Positions 17,891 to 26,339 of a stretch of 64,000 nucleotides of DNA are shown here, piece by piece (within the stretch, counting starts at the first letter, position 1; every line of letters starts with the position of its first letter). The notes below the pieces were generated by a model, which saw nothing but the letters and a program-made list of their open reading frames with translations, was not told where the DNA came from and made no database searches. The stretch is taken from positions 1 through 64,000 of the forward strand of contig JAHDCX010000003.1 in the NCBI GenBank assembly GCA_020629635.1, in the 5' to 3' direction. Source of the DNA: Acidimicrobiales bacterium (GTDB taxonomy: Bacteria; Actinomycetota; Acidimicrobiia; Acidimicrobiales; SHLQ01). The position numbers and the translations under genes were made by a program.

Positions 17891-18810
17891 TCGACGAGAC
17901 CCGACCACGGGTGTCCGCCTTCCTGTCGGTGTACAACGGCGGCGACTGGCTGGACGAGGCCATCGACTCCGTGATGGATCAGACCGAGCAGAACTTCGAG
18001 TTCGTCATCGTCGATGACGGCTCGACGGACTCGACCCCGGACCGCCTTGCGGCGATCACCGATCCTCGGGTCGTGGTGTTCACGAAGGAGAACGGCGGGC
18101 AGGGAGCACCCCTCAACCCGTATCTGCACAAGTGCCGCGGCGAGTACATCATGCGGCTCGACGCTGACGATCGGTGTCACCCCGATCGCATGCGAGCCCA
18201 GGCAGACTTCCTCGACGCGAACCCCGACGTCGTGATGGTCGGGACGCAGTTCCGCCACTTCGTCGACGATTCATTCGGATCTCCGAGCCATCTCCCGACC
18301 GGGCACGACGAGATCCTCGGCGGCATGCGGCGAGGGCTTCACACGATGTCGCATGCCACGACCATGTGGCGCACGTCCGTGCTGGAACAGACCGGCGGGT
18401 ATCGATGGACCGGGGCCGGTGAGGACTGGAGCCTCCTCCTCGAGGCCGCCCGCTACGGACGGTTCGCCAATTTGGACGAGCCGTTCTACGACGTGCGACT
18501 GCATCGTTCGAGCAGCTCGGTGTCGGGGACCGACGCCGTGATCCGAGGGTTCGCCTTTGCCCGACGGCGCTACGAGGCCTACCTCGCAGGCGAAGCGGAC
18601 TACACGCTCGAGGACTTCGAACGCGACCAACCTCACGATGCGGTGACCCGGGCACGTCGTTTCGCCAAGGCCAAGTCGGTTCACCTGCACCGTGACTCGA
18701 CCGTCGCCCGTTTCGAGGGCGACACGGCCCGCTGGATCGCGCTCCTGGGTGCGGCAGCCGTCCTGGATCCACGCAAGTCGGTCGGCGCGGTGTGGAAACG
18801 CATCAGCTGA
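17887..18810 (+). CDS. Family 2 glycosyltransferase
   Basis: A 307-residue GT2 enzyme with VSAFLSVYNGGDWLDEAIDSV, FVIVDDGSTDSTPDRL, the metal site MRLDADDRCHPDRM (DADD near residue 98) and a catalytic region TGAGEDWSLLLEAARYG. It is the second gene of a rightward three-gene glycosyltransferase run and overlaps the first by 4 nt. It probably adds one sugar to a lipid-linked intermediate. C-terminal residues are basic and helical, consistent with membrane association. Confidence 0.86.
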   Translation: MIDETRPRVSAFLSVYNGGDWLDEAIDSVMDQTEQNFEFVIVDDGSTDSTPDRLAAITDPRVVVFTKENGGQGAPLNPYLHKCRGEYIMRLDADDRCHPDRMRAQADFLDANPDVVMVGTQFRHFVDDSFGSPSHLPTGHDEILGGMRRGLHTMSHATTMWRTSVLEQTGGYRWTGAGEDWSLLLEAARYGRFANLDEPFYDVRLHRSSSSVSGTDAVIRGFAFARRRYEAYLAGEADYTLEDFERDQPHDAVTRARRFAKAKSVHLHRDSTVARFEGDTARWIALLGAAAVLDPRKSVGAVWKRIS

Positions 18811-18863
18811 GCGCGACTTCGCCCCCATCGCCGTCAGCAGCCGGTGTACCCTCGCGACCGACC

Positions 18864-20081
18864 ATGGTCCGCGTCGCTCAGATCGTCTACGACTGCATTC
18901 CCAACGCCGGCTCAGACCCCGGCATCGGCTGGCACGCCGTCGTGTCGGCGAGCCGCGCCGGCCATCACGTGCATGCGCTGACCCGGGAGTCGAACCGTCC
19001 CGCGATCGAGGCGGCGCCCGAAGTCCCGAACGTGCACTGGCACTTCATCGACGTTCCCGAGGACATCGGCCCGCTGTCGACTGGTCGGAGCCTCGGCGAC
19101 ACCGTGCACCTCCTGCGATGGTTGCGGTCCGCTCGCTCGGTGTGCGAACAACTGGCGCGCCGCAACGCGATCGACCTCACACACTTCGTCACATTCTCTG
19201 CGTTCTGGATGCCGGTGCCTTTCGGCGATCTCGGAATCCCGCACGTGTTCGGTCCCGTCGGCGGCGGCGAACGGACGCCGATGCAACTCGTCAGCGATCG
19301 TCGTGATTCGTTGGCCGCGACCGGCCGGAATCTCGCGCAGACCACGCTCACGAGGGTGCCCGCGTGGGGACGCCTCCTCGGCCGCGACGACTCGGTCGTC
19401 GTTGCCGGTGGGGCAGCCACCGAAGACCGACTCGCTGCGCTCGGCGTCATCGCAGACGAGGTCCGGCCGCCGGGGTGCATCACCGACGCGCTGGTGGCCC
19501 AGCTCGACGCGATCGAACCGATCGAGACCGGGCGTCCGACCATCGTGGCGTCGGGCCGTCAGCTCCGCTGGAAGGGACACGACCTGCTCCTCGCCGCCAT
19601 GCCGAGAATCGTGGCAGAAGTTCCCGACGCGCAGCTCGACCTGATCGGTGACGGTCCCGAACATCAGCGCCTCCGCGCCGCCGCAGCAGAACTCGGCGTT
19701 GCTTCGCACGTCAACTTCTTGACGGGCGTCGGCCGCGACGAAGAACGAGCCCGGATTGCGGGTGCGAGCTGCTTCGTCCTTCCGTCGCGACGAGACACGG
19801 GCTCGACGTTGCTTCCGCTGGTCCAGATCCTCCGAGTGCCGATCGCCGGGTTCGCCACCGGGGCCATCCCCGACGCCACGGGAGGACACGCGTCGCTGGC
19901 GTCCGTCGACGGGGCCGGGGATCCGAGCGGTCGTCTTGCGCATGCGATCGTGAAAGCGCTCGAGGGCGAGACGATCTCACTCGACGAGGCGAGGGCGCAC
20001 GCGTTGGAACTCTACGGCGAAGAATCCGCCGGTAAAGCACTCACCCGCTGGTACGAACAGGCAACGACGGTCAGCGCCTGA
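18864..20081 (+). CDS. GT4-type (GT-B fold) glycosyltransferase
   Basis: A 405-residue retaining-type glycosyltransferase. The N-terminal domain opens MVRVAQIVYDCIPNAGSDPGIGWH, and the C-terminal domain has PTIVASGRQLRWKGHDLLLAAMP, LDLIGDGPEHQRL and a degenerate donor-binding region CFVLPSRRDTGSTLLPLVQ. In canonical GT4 enzymes the last motif is an E-x7-E; here the first Glu is replaced, which weakens the donor-site prediction. I chose ATG 18864 at the first beta strand over 18792, which would overlap the previous gene by 19 nt with a non-conserved Ser/Pro-rich extension. It is convergent with the nucleotidyltransferase gene (6-bp gap). Confidence 0.8.
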   Translation: MVRVAQIVYDCIPNAGSDPGIGWHAVVSASRAGHHVHALTRESNRPAIEAAPEVPNVHWHFIDVPEDIGPLSTGRSLGDTVHLLRWLRSARSVCEQLARRNAIDLTHFVTFSAFWMPVPFGDLGIPHVFGPVGGGERTPMQLVSDRRDSLAATGRNLAQTTLTRVPAWGRLLGRDDSVVVAGGAATEDRLAALGVIADEVRPPGCITDALVAQLDAIEPIETGRPTIVASGRQLRWKGHDLLLAAMPRIVAEVPDAQLDLIGDGPEHQRLRAAAAELGVASHVNFLTGVGRDEERARIAGASCFVLPSRRDTGSTLLPLVQILRVPIAGFATGAIPDATGGHASLASVDGAGDPSGRLAHAIVKALEGETISLDEARAHALELYGEESAGKALTRWYEQATTVSA

Positions 20082-20087
20082 AGACGC

Positions 20088-20843
20088 TCAGGCGTCGCCT
20101 TCGAGGCGGCGACGAATGGCCATGTCCTGGGCGGCTTCGAGGCTCGCGACGTCGTTGAGATTGACGTACTCCCCACCCAGATCGAAGGCGACGACGCGAT
20201 GCCCGTCACGGATCATGTCGTCGATGAAGTTGACGAATTCGATCATGGGGCGTCCGCCGTCATACGCCGACTCGAGTTCGTCCATGACCTTGCGTCCAAT
20301 GATGAACGTTGCCATTCCGAGGATGTCGTTGGGAAGAGCGACGGGATTCTCGACCAGGCGAATCACCCGATCGCCGTCCTTTTCGACCGAGAAGTTTCGC
20401 TTGATCAACTCGGGGTCGTCGACGGTCTTGATCGTCACCGCCGCGTCGTAGCTGTCCGGATCGAGCGCGGCGAGTTCGGCGTGGCGGGAGTCCAGGTAGA
20501 ACTCGTCGGCCAACATCACACAACCCTGACGTCCGCCGAGGAACGGCTTGGCGAGGAGCACCGACCATGCCCACCCCTTGTCGAGATGGTTGTTCTCGAC
20601 CCAGTGAATTCGGACGCCGTGTTGGCTGCCGTCACCGAAATGCGCCTGGATCGAGTCGCCCATGTAACCGAGAACGATGACGATCTCCTCGATGCCCATC
20701 TCGTCGCGCATCGTCTCGATGAGCCGTTGAAGATTCGGTTTCCCGTCGATGAGGAACATGCCCTTGTGTTGCTCGTAGGTGTACGGGCGGGCGCGGATAC
20801 CGCTGCCGGCAGCCGGAATGATGCCGACGAGGTTCGATGACAC
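20088..20843 (-). CDS. Sugar-1-phosphate-type nucleotidyltransferase
   Basis: This 251-residue protein has the nucleotidyltransferase signature IIPAAGSGIRARPYTYEQHKGM (lysine near residue 27), GKPNLQRLIE, IVIVLGYMGDSIQAHFGDG and the metal Asp in MLADEFYLD. It should join an NTP to a phosphorylated substrate, releasing pyrophosphate. GTG start at 20843 has a strong GAGGAG site that overlaps the stop of the MtnK-like kinase gene upstream. With that kinase and the phosphatase it forms a leftward three-gene operon. The substrate may be an unusual pentose or an alcohol such as choline (LicC-like), not a common hexose. Confidence 0.8.
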   Translation of the reverse strand: MSSNLVGIIPAAGSGIRARPYTYEQHKGMFLIDGKPNLQRLIETMRDEMGIEEIVIVLGYMGDSIQAHFGDGSQHGVRIHWVENNHLDKGWAWSVLLAKPFLGGRQGCVMLADEFYLDSRHAELAALDPDSYDAAVTIKTVDDPELIKRNFSVEKDGDRVIRLVENPVALPNDILGMATFIIGRKVMDELESAYDGGRPMIEFVNFIDDMIRDGHRVVAFDLGGEYVNLNDVASLEAAQDMAIRRRLEGDA

Positions 20844-20854
20844 GATGGATCTCC

Positions 20855-22093
20855 TCAGATCTGGGTGTTCGAGTAGTAGTCCCGGACAAGATCCTGGACG
20901 CCTGCGATGGTCCCAAGCGTCGACCGCTTCGACATGAGCATCCTGGACAGTTCGAGGTTGGCGATCTCGAGCGAGGCTCGGACTTCGGTGTCCTCGATGT
21001 CTCGGATGTCGGCAACGCCAGCGATGCCCAGTGTGCGCCGGGCCATCGAGCAGGCGGCGAAGCCAATGGTGTCGACGAAGATGTTGGCCATGGTCGACCG
21101 CCGGAACTCGGCAACTTCCTCATCGCTCAACAGGCCATCGACGAGCATCGCCGAATGGGAGGCCGACTCCCAGAGCGCCACAAAGCGCTCGGCGAATCCG
21201 TTCCAAATCGGGGCGATCTGATCGATGCACCACTCGCGGTACTCCGCTCCACCGGGGAGTTGGGACTGGGCGGTTGCGCAGAGCAGGAAGTTCGAGATGA
21301 TCTTGCCGACGTCGAAACCGATCGGACCGAAGTACGCGAACTCCATGTCGATCACGTAGGTCTCGTCCTGATTGACCATCAGCGACCCGGTGTGCAGATC
21401 GGCGTGCAGCAGCGCCTCGGTCTTGGTGAGGAAGAGGTCCTTGTGGTGCAGGACGCCGAGCTTGTACGCGGTGTCGCTGCGGAGGTTCTCGTCGGCCCAT
21501 GCGTCCGTCGTCGGGTTGACGTAGTTGGAGTCGTGGGTCATGTACGGGAACGTGAAGATGAACTCTTCGGTCAACTTGCAGAGCTCGGTGTTGAGCGTGA
21601 ACCGGTCCATCAACTGGCGGCGTTCGATGCTCTCCATCCCGAACGCGCTGGTCCGGAACAGCGTCTCGGCGAGGAACTCGCCGATGTGGCCGGCCACCTT
21701 CGGATAGGTGATTCCGTCGATCATCCCGCGCCGAAGGATGATGTGATCGTCGAGGCACTGCATGACGAGGGTGCTCATCTCCTCGTCGGCGTGGAAGATC
21801 GTCGGCACGAGTTCGGGCACGAGCTCGTTGTAGGCGGTGAGCGCTCGGATCTCGAAGGTCATGCGGTCGCGGCTGAGCGGCCACTCCTCGCCCACCATGC
21901 GCAGGTACGGCACGGCTTGCTTGAGCACGACGGATCGCTCCGGGTGGTCAGCGTTGCGGACCTTGTAGACGTAGTTGAGGTTGCCGTCGCCGACCTCGTC
22001 GATGAGGAGCTCACCGGCGCCGAGATGTTCGTCCACCGCAGCGATGCCCCGCAGATAGGGCGCGACGGCCTCACGGTCGAGAATGCGATACAT
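20855..22093 (-). CDS. S-methyl-5-thioribose kinase (MtnK)-like kinase
   Basis: A 412-residue kinase of the aminoglycoside/choline-kinase fold that most resembles MtnK: DGNLNYVYKV (36-45), VLKQAVPYLRMVGEEWPL (56-73), LCKLTEEFIFTFPY, the catalytic loop LLHADLHTGSLMV (228-240) and metal-binding VIDMEFAYFGPIGFDVG (247-263). MtnK phosphorylates C1 of 5-methylthioribose in methionine salvage. Here no mtnA or other salvage gene is present; instead it sits 5 bp after a phosphatase gene and 11 bp before a nucleotidyltransferase gene. ATG 22093 was chosen because the longer reading runs into the phosphatase. I infer a repurposed kinase for nucleotide-activated sugar synthesis. Confidence 0.75.
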   Translation of the reverse strand: MYRILDREAVAPYLRGIAAVDEHLGAGELLIDEVGDGNLNYVYKVRNADHPERSVVLKQAVPYLRMVGEEWPLSRDRMTFEIRALTAYNELVPELVPTIFHADEEMSTLVMQCLDDHIILRRGMIDGITYPKVAGHIGEFLAETLFRTSAFGMESIERRQLMDRFTLNTELCKLTEEFIFTFPYMTHDSNYVNPTTDAWADENLRSDTAYKLGVLHHKDLFLTKTEALLHADLHTGSLMVNQDETYVIDMEFAYFGPIGFDVGKIISNFLLCATAQSQLPGGAEYREWCIDQIAPIWNGFAERFVALWESASHSAMLVDGLLSDEEVAEFRRSTMANIFVDTIGFAACSMARRTLGIAGVADIRDIEDTEVRASLEIANLELSRMLMSKRSTLGTIAGVQDLVRDYYSNTQI

Positions 22094-22098
22094 CGGGC

Positions 22099-22923
22099 TC
22101 AGCTCTCTCGGACGAAGTTGGTGATGCCGGCACCCTGGATGACCTCGAGCACCTGGTCGTGCACGTGACCGTTGGAGACCAACATGTCGGTCTTGTCGAG
22201 GTTCCATGGGTTGCCGTCGAAATCGCTGACCCGACCACCGGCTTCTTCGGTCGCAAGCGCTCCGGCGGCGACGTCCCACGGCGAGATGTTGAGCGTGGTG
22301 AATGCGTCGACGCGGCCTGCAGCGACCATGTAGGCCTCGATGGCGGCCGAGCCGATTTTGCGGAAGTCCTTGTTTTGCTTGTGAAGGGCGAACTCCATCG
22401 TCGCAAACCGTTGGTTGTCAGGGTCACCACCGGGGCAGCCGACGATGTAGGTGCGATCGAGTTCGGTCGTGTCCGAAACCCGGACCGGCCGACCGTTTAC
22501 CGTGCAACCGTGGCCGCGGCGGGCAACGACGATCTCCTCGATGTACGGGGCGACGATCACACCGGTGATCGGCTCGTTTTCGTACGCCAAGCAGATCGAG
22601 ACGGCGAAGAACGGGTTGTGGTTGAGGAAGTTGCTGCTCCCGTCGAGCGGGTCGACAATCCAGGTGTAGGGGCTGCCGTTGTCGATGTGGCCGGTCTCTT
22701 CGGTCATGAGGTTGTGATCGGGGCACCGGTCGGTGATCAGATCGATGATGATCTTGTCGGCCTCGTGGTCGTTGGACGAGGTGATCTCCTTCGACAGCGT
22801 TCGGGATCCGACCGATTGGATCTCGTCCCCGCCGACCTCGGCCTGATGACGGCGGAAGTTGGCGAGCAGCTGCTTGCCGGCGAGCGTTCCGGCTTCGACG
22901 GCGATGTCCGAGAAGTGGTACAC
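22099..22923 (-). CDS. Inositol monophosphatase family phosphatase
   Basis: This 274-residue Mg-dependent phosphatase has the motifs MTEETGH (73-79), WIVDPLDGSSNF (88-99) and SPWDVAAGALATEEAGGRVSD. The family acts on inositol phosphate, histidinol phosphate, bisphosphate nucleotides and sugar phosphates, so the substrate is open. I chose the GTG at 22923 because GAGG lies 9 nt upstream; the ATG at 23010 is far from the conserved start. It is first in the operon with the MtnK-like kinase and nucleotidyltransferase. A possible TACGCT -10 lies about 41 nt upstream. Confidence 0.82.
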   Translation of the reverse strand: MYHFSDIAVEAGTLAGKQLLANFRRHQAEVGGDEIQSVGSRTLSKEITSSNDHEADKIIIDLITDRCPDHNLMTEETGHIDNGSPYTWIVDPLDGSSNFLNHNPFFAVSICLAYENEPITGVIVAPYIEEIVVARRGHGCTVNGRPVRVSDTTELDRTYIVGCPGGDPDNQRFATMEFALHKQNKDFRKIGSAAIEAYMVAAGRVDAFTTLNISPWDVAAGALATEEAGGRVSDFDGNPWNLDKTDMLVSNGHVHDQVLEVIQGAGITNFVRES

Positions 22924-23181
22924 GGTGATGATCCTCACAAGGATGGCGAAGGGGCGTTGGCCTGAGCGTAGCGTCCACCGGCCTGCCGGGTCAGCGGTCA
23001 GATGCCCCATATGGGCCGGGTCAGACGACCCTCACGCTCTGCGTGGCGACGTGAACGCGAGGGAGGTGGCGACCTCACCTGAGGCGGTAGCCTGACCGCC
23101 ACCAGCGGTGCGGCGACCGGGCCCCGGAAGGGCGCCGGCGCCGCCGGTTCGCACGACAACTTTCCTTCTCGAGGTCGTTCA
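22924..23181. other. Divergent intergenic region
   Basis: The 258 bp between the phosphatase operon and the RfbE-like epimerase hold no convincing gene. They contain three CGG(G)TCAG(A/C) copies near 22987-23024, an inverted GGCGGT/ACCGCC pair at 23083-23101 around TAGCCT, and a GAGG ribosome-binding site before ATG 23182. Promoters for both directions are expected but not certain. Confidence 0.4.
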
Positions 23182-24264
23182 ATGTCAGTCACCGTCGTCA
23201 CGGGATCCGGGGGCCTGATCGGCTCACAGGCCGTCACCCACTTCGCCTCGTCTGCCGACCTCGTCGTCGGCATCGACAACGACATGCGCCAGGAGTTCTT
23301 CGGCGCCGAGGCATCGACCGCGTGGGTCGTCAACGACCTGACGTCGTCGCTCGGCAACTACCGCCACGAATCGCTCGACATCCGAGACGCCGACGCCATG
23401 AACCGGCTCTTCGCCGAGTTCGGCTCCGACATCGAGTTGGTGGTCCACACGGCGGCGCAGCCGTCTCACGACTGGGCGGCTCGCGATCCCCACACCGATT
23501 TCTCGGTCAACGCCAACGGCACGCTCAACCTCCTCGAGGCCACCCGACAGCACTGCCCGAACGCCGTCTTCATCTTCACCTCGACCAACAAGGTCTACGG
23601 AGACACGCCGAACTTCCTTCCGCTCGTCGAACTCGACACCCGCTGGGAGCTCGACCCCACACACGTTTGGGCCGAACACGGGATCCCCGAGGAGATGAGC
23701 GTCGATCAATCGACGCACAGCCTGTTCGGCGCCTCGAAGCTCGCCGCCGACGCGCTGGTCCAGGAGTACGGCCGCTACTTCGACATGAAGACGGCGTCGT
23801 TTCGTGGCGGCTGCCTCACCGGTCCGGATCATTCGGGGGCCGAGCTGCACGGGTTCCTCGCCTACCTCGTGAAGTGCACGGTCATCGGCAGGCCGTACAC
23901 CGTCTTCGGGTACAAGGCGAAGCAGGTGCGAGACAACATTCATGCGAGCGACCTGATCTCGGCGTTCGATCACTTCGCTCGGGCGCCCCGTGTCGCCGAG
24001 GTCTACAACATCGGCGGTGGTCGGGACATCAACTGCTCGATGCTGGAGGCCATCGAGATCGCCGAACGGCTGTCCGGCAACACGCTCGAGTGGACGTACT
24101 CCGACGAGAACCGAATCGGCGATCACATGTGGTACGTCAGCGACATCCGCCGCTTCAAGAACCACTATCCGGACTGGTCGTTCACCTACGACCTCGAGGC
24201 GATCATGGCCGAGATCCACGACAAGATGGCCGAACGCTGGCTCGCCGAGGGCGACGACGCGTGA
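23182..24264 (+). CDS. RfbE-like NAD-dependent epimerase (CDP-paratose 2-epimerase relative)
   Basis: A 360-residue extended SDR. It has [10 protein letters not shown] (7-16), [13 protein letters not shown] (132-144), [23 protein letters not shown] (178-200), [20 protein letters not shown] and [18 protein letters not shown]. These are hallmarks of the subgroup related to CDP-paratose/tyvelose 2-epimerases. The usual catalytic YxxxK reads FxxxK (Phe182, Lys186), which I recall as a feature of this subgroup and not a local mutation. It overlaps the WecG/TagA gene by GTGA. It may convert the product made by the kinase/nucleotidyltransferase set next door. Confidence 0.8.
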   Translation: MSVTVVTGSGGLIGSQAVTHFASSADLVVGIDNDMRQEFFGAEASTAWVVNDLTSSLGNYRHESLDIRDADAMNRLFAEFGSDIELVVHTAAQPSHDWAARDPHTDFSVNANGTLNLLEATRQHCPNAVFIFTSTNKVYGDTPNFLPLVELDTRWELDPTHVWAEHGIPEEMSVDQSTHSLFGASKLAADALVQEYGRYFDMKTASFRGGCLTGPDHSGAELHGFLAYLVKCTVIGRPYTVFGYKAKQVRDNIHASDLISAFDHFARAPRVAEVYNIGGGRDINCSMLEAIEIAERLSGNTLEWTYSDENRIGDHMWYVSDIRRFKNHYPDWSFTYDLEAIMAEIHDKMAERWLAEGDDA

Positions 24265-25034
24265 TCGCCACCACACGCCCGGACAAGGTCGACGTCTTCG
24301 GGGTCGGCTTGTCGGTGACCGATTACGCCGACGCCACCGCCCGGATCATCGAGGCCGCTCAGGCGGGAGAGTCCTTCGGCGTGTCTGCCCTCGCCACGCA
24401 CGGACTCATGGAGGCGGTCCACGACCCGGCGTTCATGGAGGTCGTCAACGGCCTCGACCTCGTCACCTGCGACGGCCAGCCGGTCCGCTGGGCGATGAAC
24501 CTGCTCCACGACGACGTCCGGCTGACCGATCGTGTGTACGGACCGGATCTCACGTGGAAGGTGTGTGGTGCGGCGGCCGATGCCGGCGTCGGAATCTACC
24601 TCTTCGGCTCGACTCCCGAGACGTGCGATGCGTTCGTCGACGCCATCCGCGCCGAGTGGCCGCACGCAATCATCTCCGACGTTCAACCCGACCGCTTTCG
24701 TGATGCGACCCCCGAAGAAGACGCCGCCGACATCGCTCGGATGAACGAGTCCGGGGCGGGTGTCGTGCTCGTTGGCCGCGGCTGCCCTCGCCAGGAGAAG
24801 TGGGTCGGCGCCCATCTCGGTTCGGTCAACGCCGCGATGCTCGCGGTCGGTGCGGCATTCGACTATCACGCCGGCGAGCTGCGCAAGCCCCCGGCGGTCA
24901 TGCAGCGTGTCGGACTCGAATGGTTGTGGCGGCTCGGACTCGAACCGAAGCGGTTGTTTCGGCGCTACGCCATCACGAACACGCAGTACCTCGTCGAACT
25001 CGCCAAAGCCCTCGTCGCCAAGCGTCGAGGCTGA
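24261..25034 (+). CDS. WecG/TagA/CpsF family glycosyltransferase
   Basis: A 257-residue GT26-type transferase with [18 protein letters not shown] (Asp-Gly near residue 75), a donor-binding region [30 protein letters not shown] and [11 protein letters not shown]. These enzymes add the second sugar (ManNAc or its uronate in known cases) to the lipid-linked first sugar. The GTG start overlaps the epimerase stop. The C-terminal [14 protein letters not shown] is a basic amphipathic tail that suits membrane association. Together with the UDP-sugar dehydrogenase at 10195 it could place an acidic second residue. Confidence 0.88.
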   Translation: MIATTRPDKVDVFGVGLSVTDYADATARIIEAAQAGESFGVSALATHGLMEAVHDPAFMEVVNGLDLVTCDGQPVRWAMNLLHDDVRLTDRVYGPDLTWKVCGAAADAGVGIYLFGSTPETCDAFVDAIRAEWPHAIISDVQPDRFRDATPEEDAADIARMNESGAGVVLVGRGCPRQEKWVGAHLGSVNAAMLAVGAAFDYHAGELRKPPAVMQRVGLEWLWRLGLEPKRLFRRYAITNTQYLVELAKALVAKRRG

Positions 25035-25070
25035 CGCACGCAGAGACGCGCACTAAGGGCGCAGCGCAGG

Positions 25071-25880
25071 TCAGCTCGCGGCGAAGTCGAGACTCTGCGC
25101 CGGAAGTCCGCGCCGGTCGAGCCAGCCGATCGCGATCGCCATCGCTCGTGGGTCGTGGCGGAGGTGATGACGTGCGCCGTCGAGGATTCGGAGCTCGGCG
25201 TCGCCGTGCGCGTCGGCGACCAGGCGCGCATCGAGCTGAGGTACGGCGTCGTCTTCGCTGCCGTGCATGACGAGCAGTCGTGCCTCGTCGAGCTTGGCGG
25301 CCGAGTCGACTGCGGCGATCTGCGTCAGCTCCTTGGCCCACCTCCCGAAGTCCGCAGGGTGATTGGGGTCGTCGATCGCTCCGCATCGTCGAGCGTGAGA
25401 GAGCAGCTCGCGCGGACGACCGGCCCAGTCGGTGAAGTCCGCCGGTGCGGCCACGCTGACGACGCCCGAGACGCGACGGTCGTCTGCTGCGGCGGCGACA
25501 CACAGCGCACCGCCGGTGCCGAAGCCCATCATCCAGATCGTGCTCACGTTCTCGACGCGTCGGATCTGCTCGAGTGCCGTGTGGAGGTCGCGCTTCCATC
25601 CGAGGAGCGAGAAGTGACCGTCAGAGCTCGCCAGCCCGCGGTACGCGATCGTGAGCACACTCATTCGGGCGCCGGCAGCGATGCGTTCGGCGAGCGCGGG
25701 GAACGTCGTGAACGAGTTGGCGCCGCCGCCCGGGTCGGTCGGAAACCCCGGGGCGAGGACGAGGCCGGGATGGCGACGGTCCGTGTCTCCCACGGGTTCG
25801 GCCAACCATGCCTCGATCGATCCGGCGCCGCCGTGCAACGTCAACCGCTGCGCCGTCGGGGCGGCGTCGTCACGCTCCAC
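25071..25880 (-). CDS. Alpha/beta-hydrolase-fold protein lacking the usual nucleophile
   Basis: A 269-residue alpha/beta hydrolase with LVLAPGFPTDPGG near residue 41, AYRGLASSDGHFS, the nucleophile elbow GFGTGGAL (119-126), LLVMHGSEDDAVP with the acid residue, and a late histidine in GARHHLRHDP. The elbow is normally GxSxG; here Gly121 replaces Ser, so hydrolysis is doubtful unless Thr122 substitutes. It is preceded 5 bp upstream by a 63-residue conserved small gene and forms a leftward pair with it. The C-terminal residues are typical for the fold. Confidence 0.75.
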   Translation of the reverse strand: MERDDAAPTAQRLTLHGGAGSIEAWLAEPVGDTDRRHPGLVLAPGFPTDPGGGANSFTTFPALAERIAAGARMSVLTIAYRGLASSDGHFSLLGWKRDLHTALEQIRRVENVSTIWMMGFGTGGALCVAAAADDRRVSGVVSVAAPADFTDWAGRPRELLSHARRCGAIDDPNHPADFGRWAKELTQIAAVDSAAKLDEARLLVMHGSEDDAVPQLDARLVADAHGDAELRILDGARHHLRHDPRAMAIAIGWLDRRGLPAQSLDFAAS

Positions 25881-25885
25881 GTGGG

Positions 25886-26077
25886 TCAGCTCGACGCAAG
25901 GCGATACCCGCGGTTGCGGGCCTCGGCGGCCGAGTCGGGGCCGAATGTCGCCACCTTCTCGCTGGCGACGAGCTCTTCGATGACCTCGGGGTCGTGCTCC
26001 TCGTCGAGGTCGTACGCAATCTGCGTGCGCTTGTCACCGATGAAGCGGTGTTCCGCATAAGCCTTGGGACGGTCCAT
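25886..26077 (-). CDS. Small hypothetical protein
   Basis: A 63-residue charged protein beginning MDRPKAYAEHRFIGDKRTQ, with a run of acidic residues (DLDEEHDPEVIEELVASE) and ending in NRGYRLASS. I do not recognise a domain. The start at 26077 is supported by a TAGCGT box 8 nt upstream; the longer reading to 26125 would pass through it. It is 5 bp ahead of the alpha/beta hydrolase gene and probably co-transcribed. Its charge pattern suggests a soluble cytoplasmic protein. Confidence 0.6.
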   Translation of the reverse strand: MDRPKAYAEHRFIGDKRTQIAYDLDEEHDPEVIEELVASEKVATFGPDSAAEARNRGYRLASS

Positions 26078-26110
26078 GACCTGCAACGCTAACGGAAACC
26101 CAGACGCGAA

Positions 26111-26141
26111 GAAGGGCCGGGGCATGACGCCCCGACCCTTC
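26111..26141. terminator. Hairpin, probable terminator of the leftward 26.4-28.0 kb transcript
   Basis: GAAGGGCCGGGGC, loop ATGA, CGCCCCGACCCTTC: 13 bp paired with one C-A mismatch. No U-run follows. It lies between the leftward transcript ending at 26415 and the leaderless start at 26077. Confidence 0.6.
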
Positions 26142-26253
26142 CCGATTCGTTCGCTGGAAGACCACTCCCGGCCTCATTCGACGGAGGAACGACGTCCGTC
26201 GGCCGACGAGTGGGGTGCCTGGCTGGAATTCGCCAAGTGGTCCAGCGGGCCCG

Positions 26254-26320
26254 ACCTACCGGCCAGACACCTCCAAGGTTCCAAAATCAGTATGAATGTG
26301 GACCACCTCCTTCCTTTGGT
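26254..26320 (-). other. Orphan strong ribosome-binding site with a possible short ORF
   Basis: Minus strand: AAGGAAGGAGGTGG (about 26303-26316), the strongest Shine-Dalgarno-like sequence in the window, is followed 8 nt later by ATT CAT ACT ... reading IHTDFGTLEVSGR then TAG (26256-26297). A +1 shift near the stop would open another 26 codons (reading SGPLDHLANSSQAPHSSADG...). There is no ATG/GTG/TTG at the right distance, so translation is speculative. Part of the 337-bp gap between 26078 and 26414, which otherwise holds only the hairpin and the inverted-repeat element. Confidence 0.25.
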
Positions 26321-26339
26321 GACCCCAACCTACCTCAAT

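Noticed and set aside
20855-22093. A methionine salvage locus based on the MtnK-like kinase
   Set aside because: No mtnA or other salvage gene is in the window; the neighbours are a nucleotidyltransferase, phosphatase and sugar genes.
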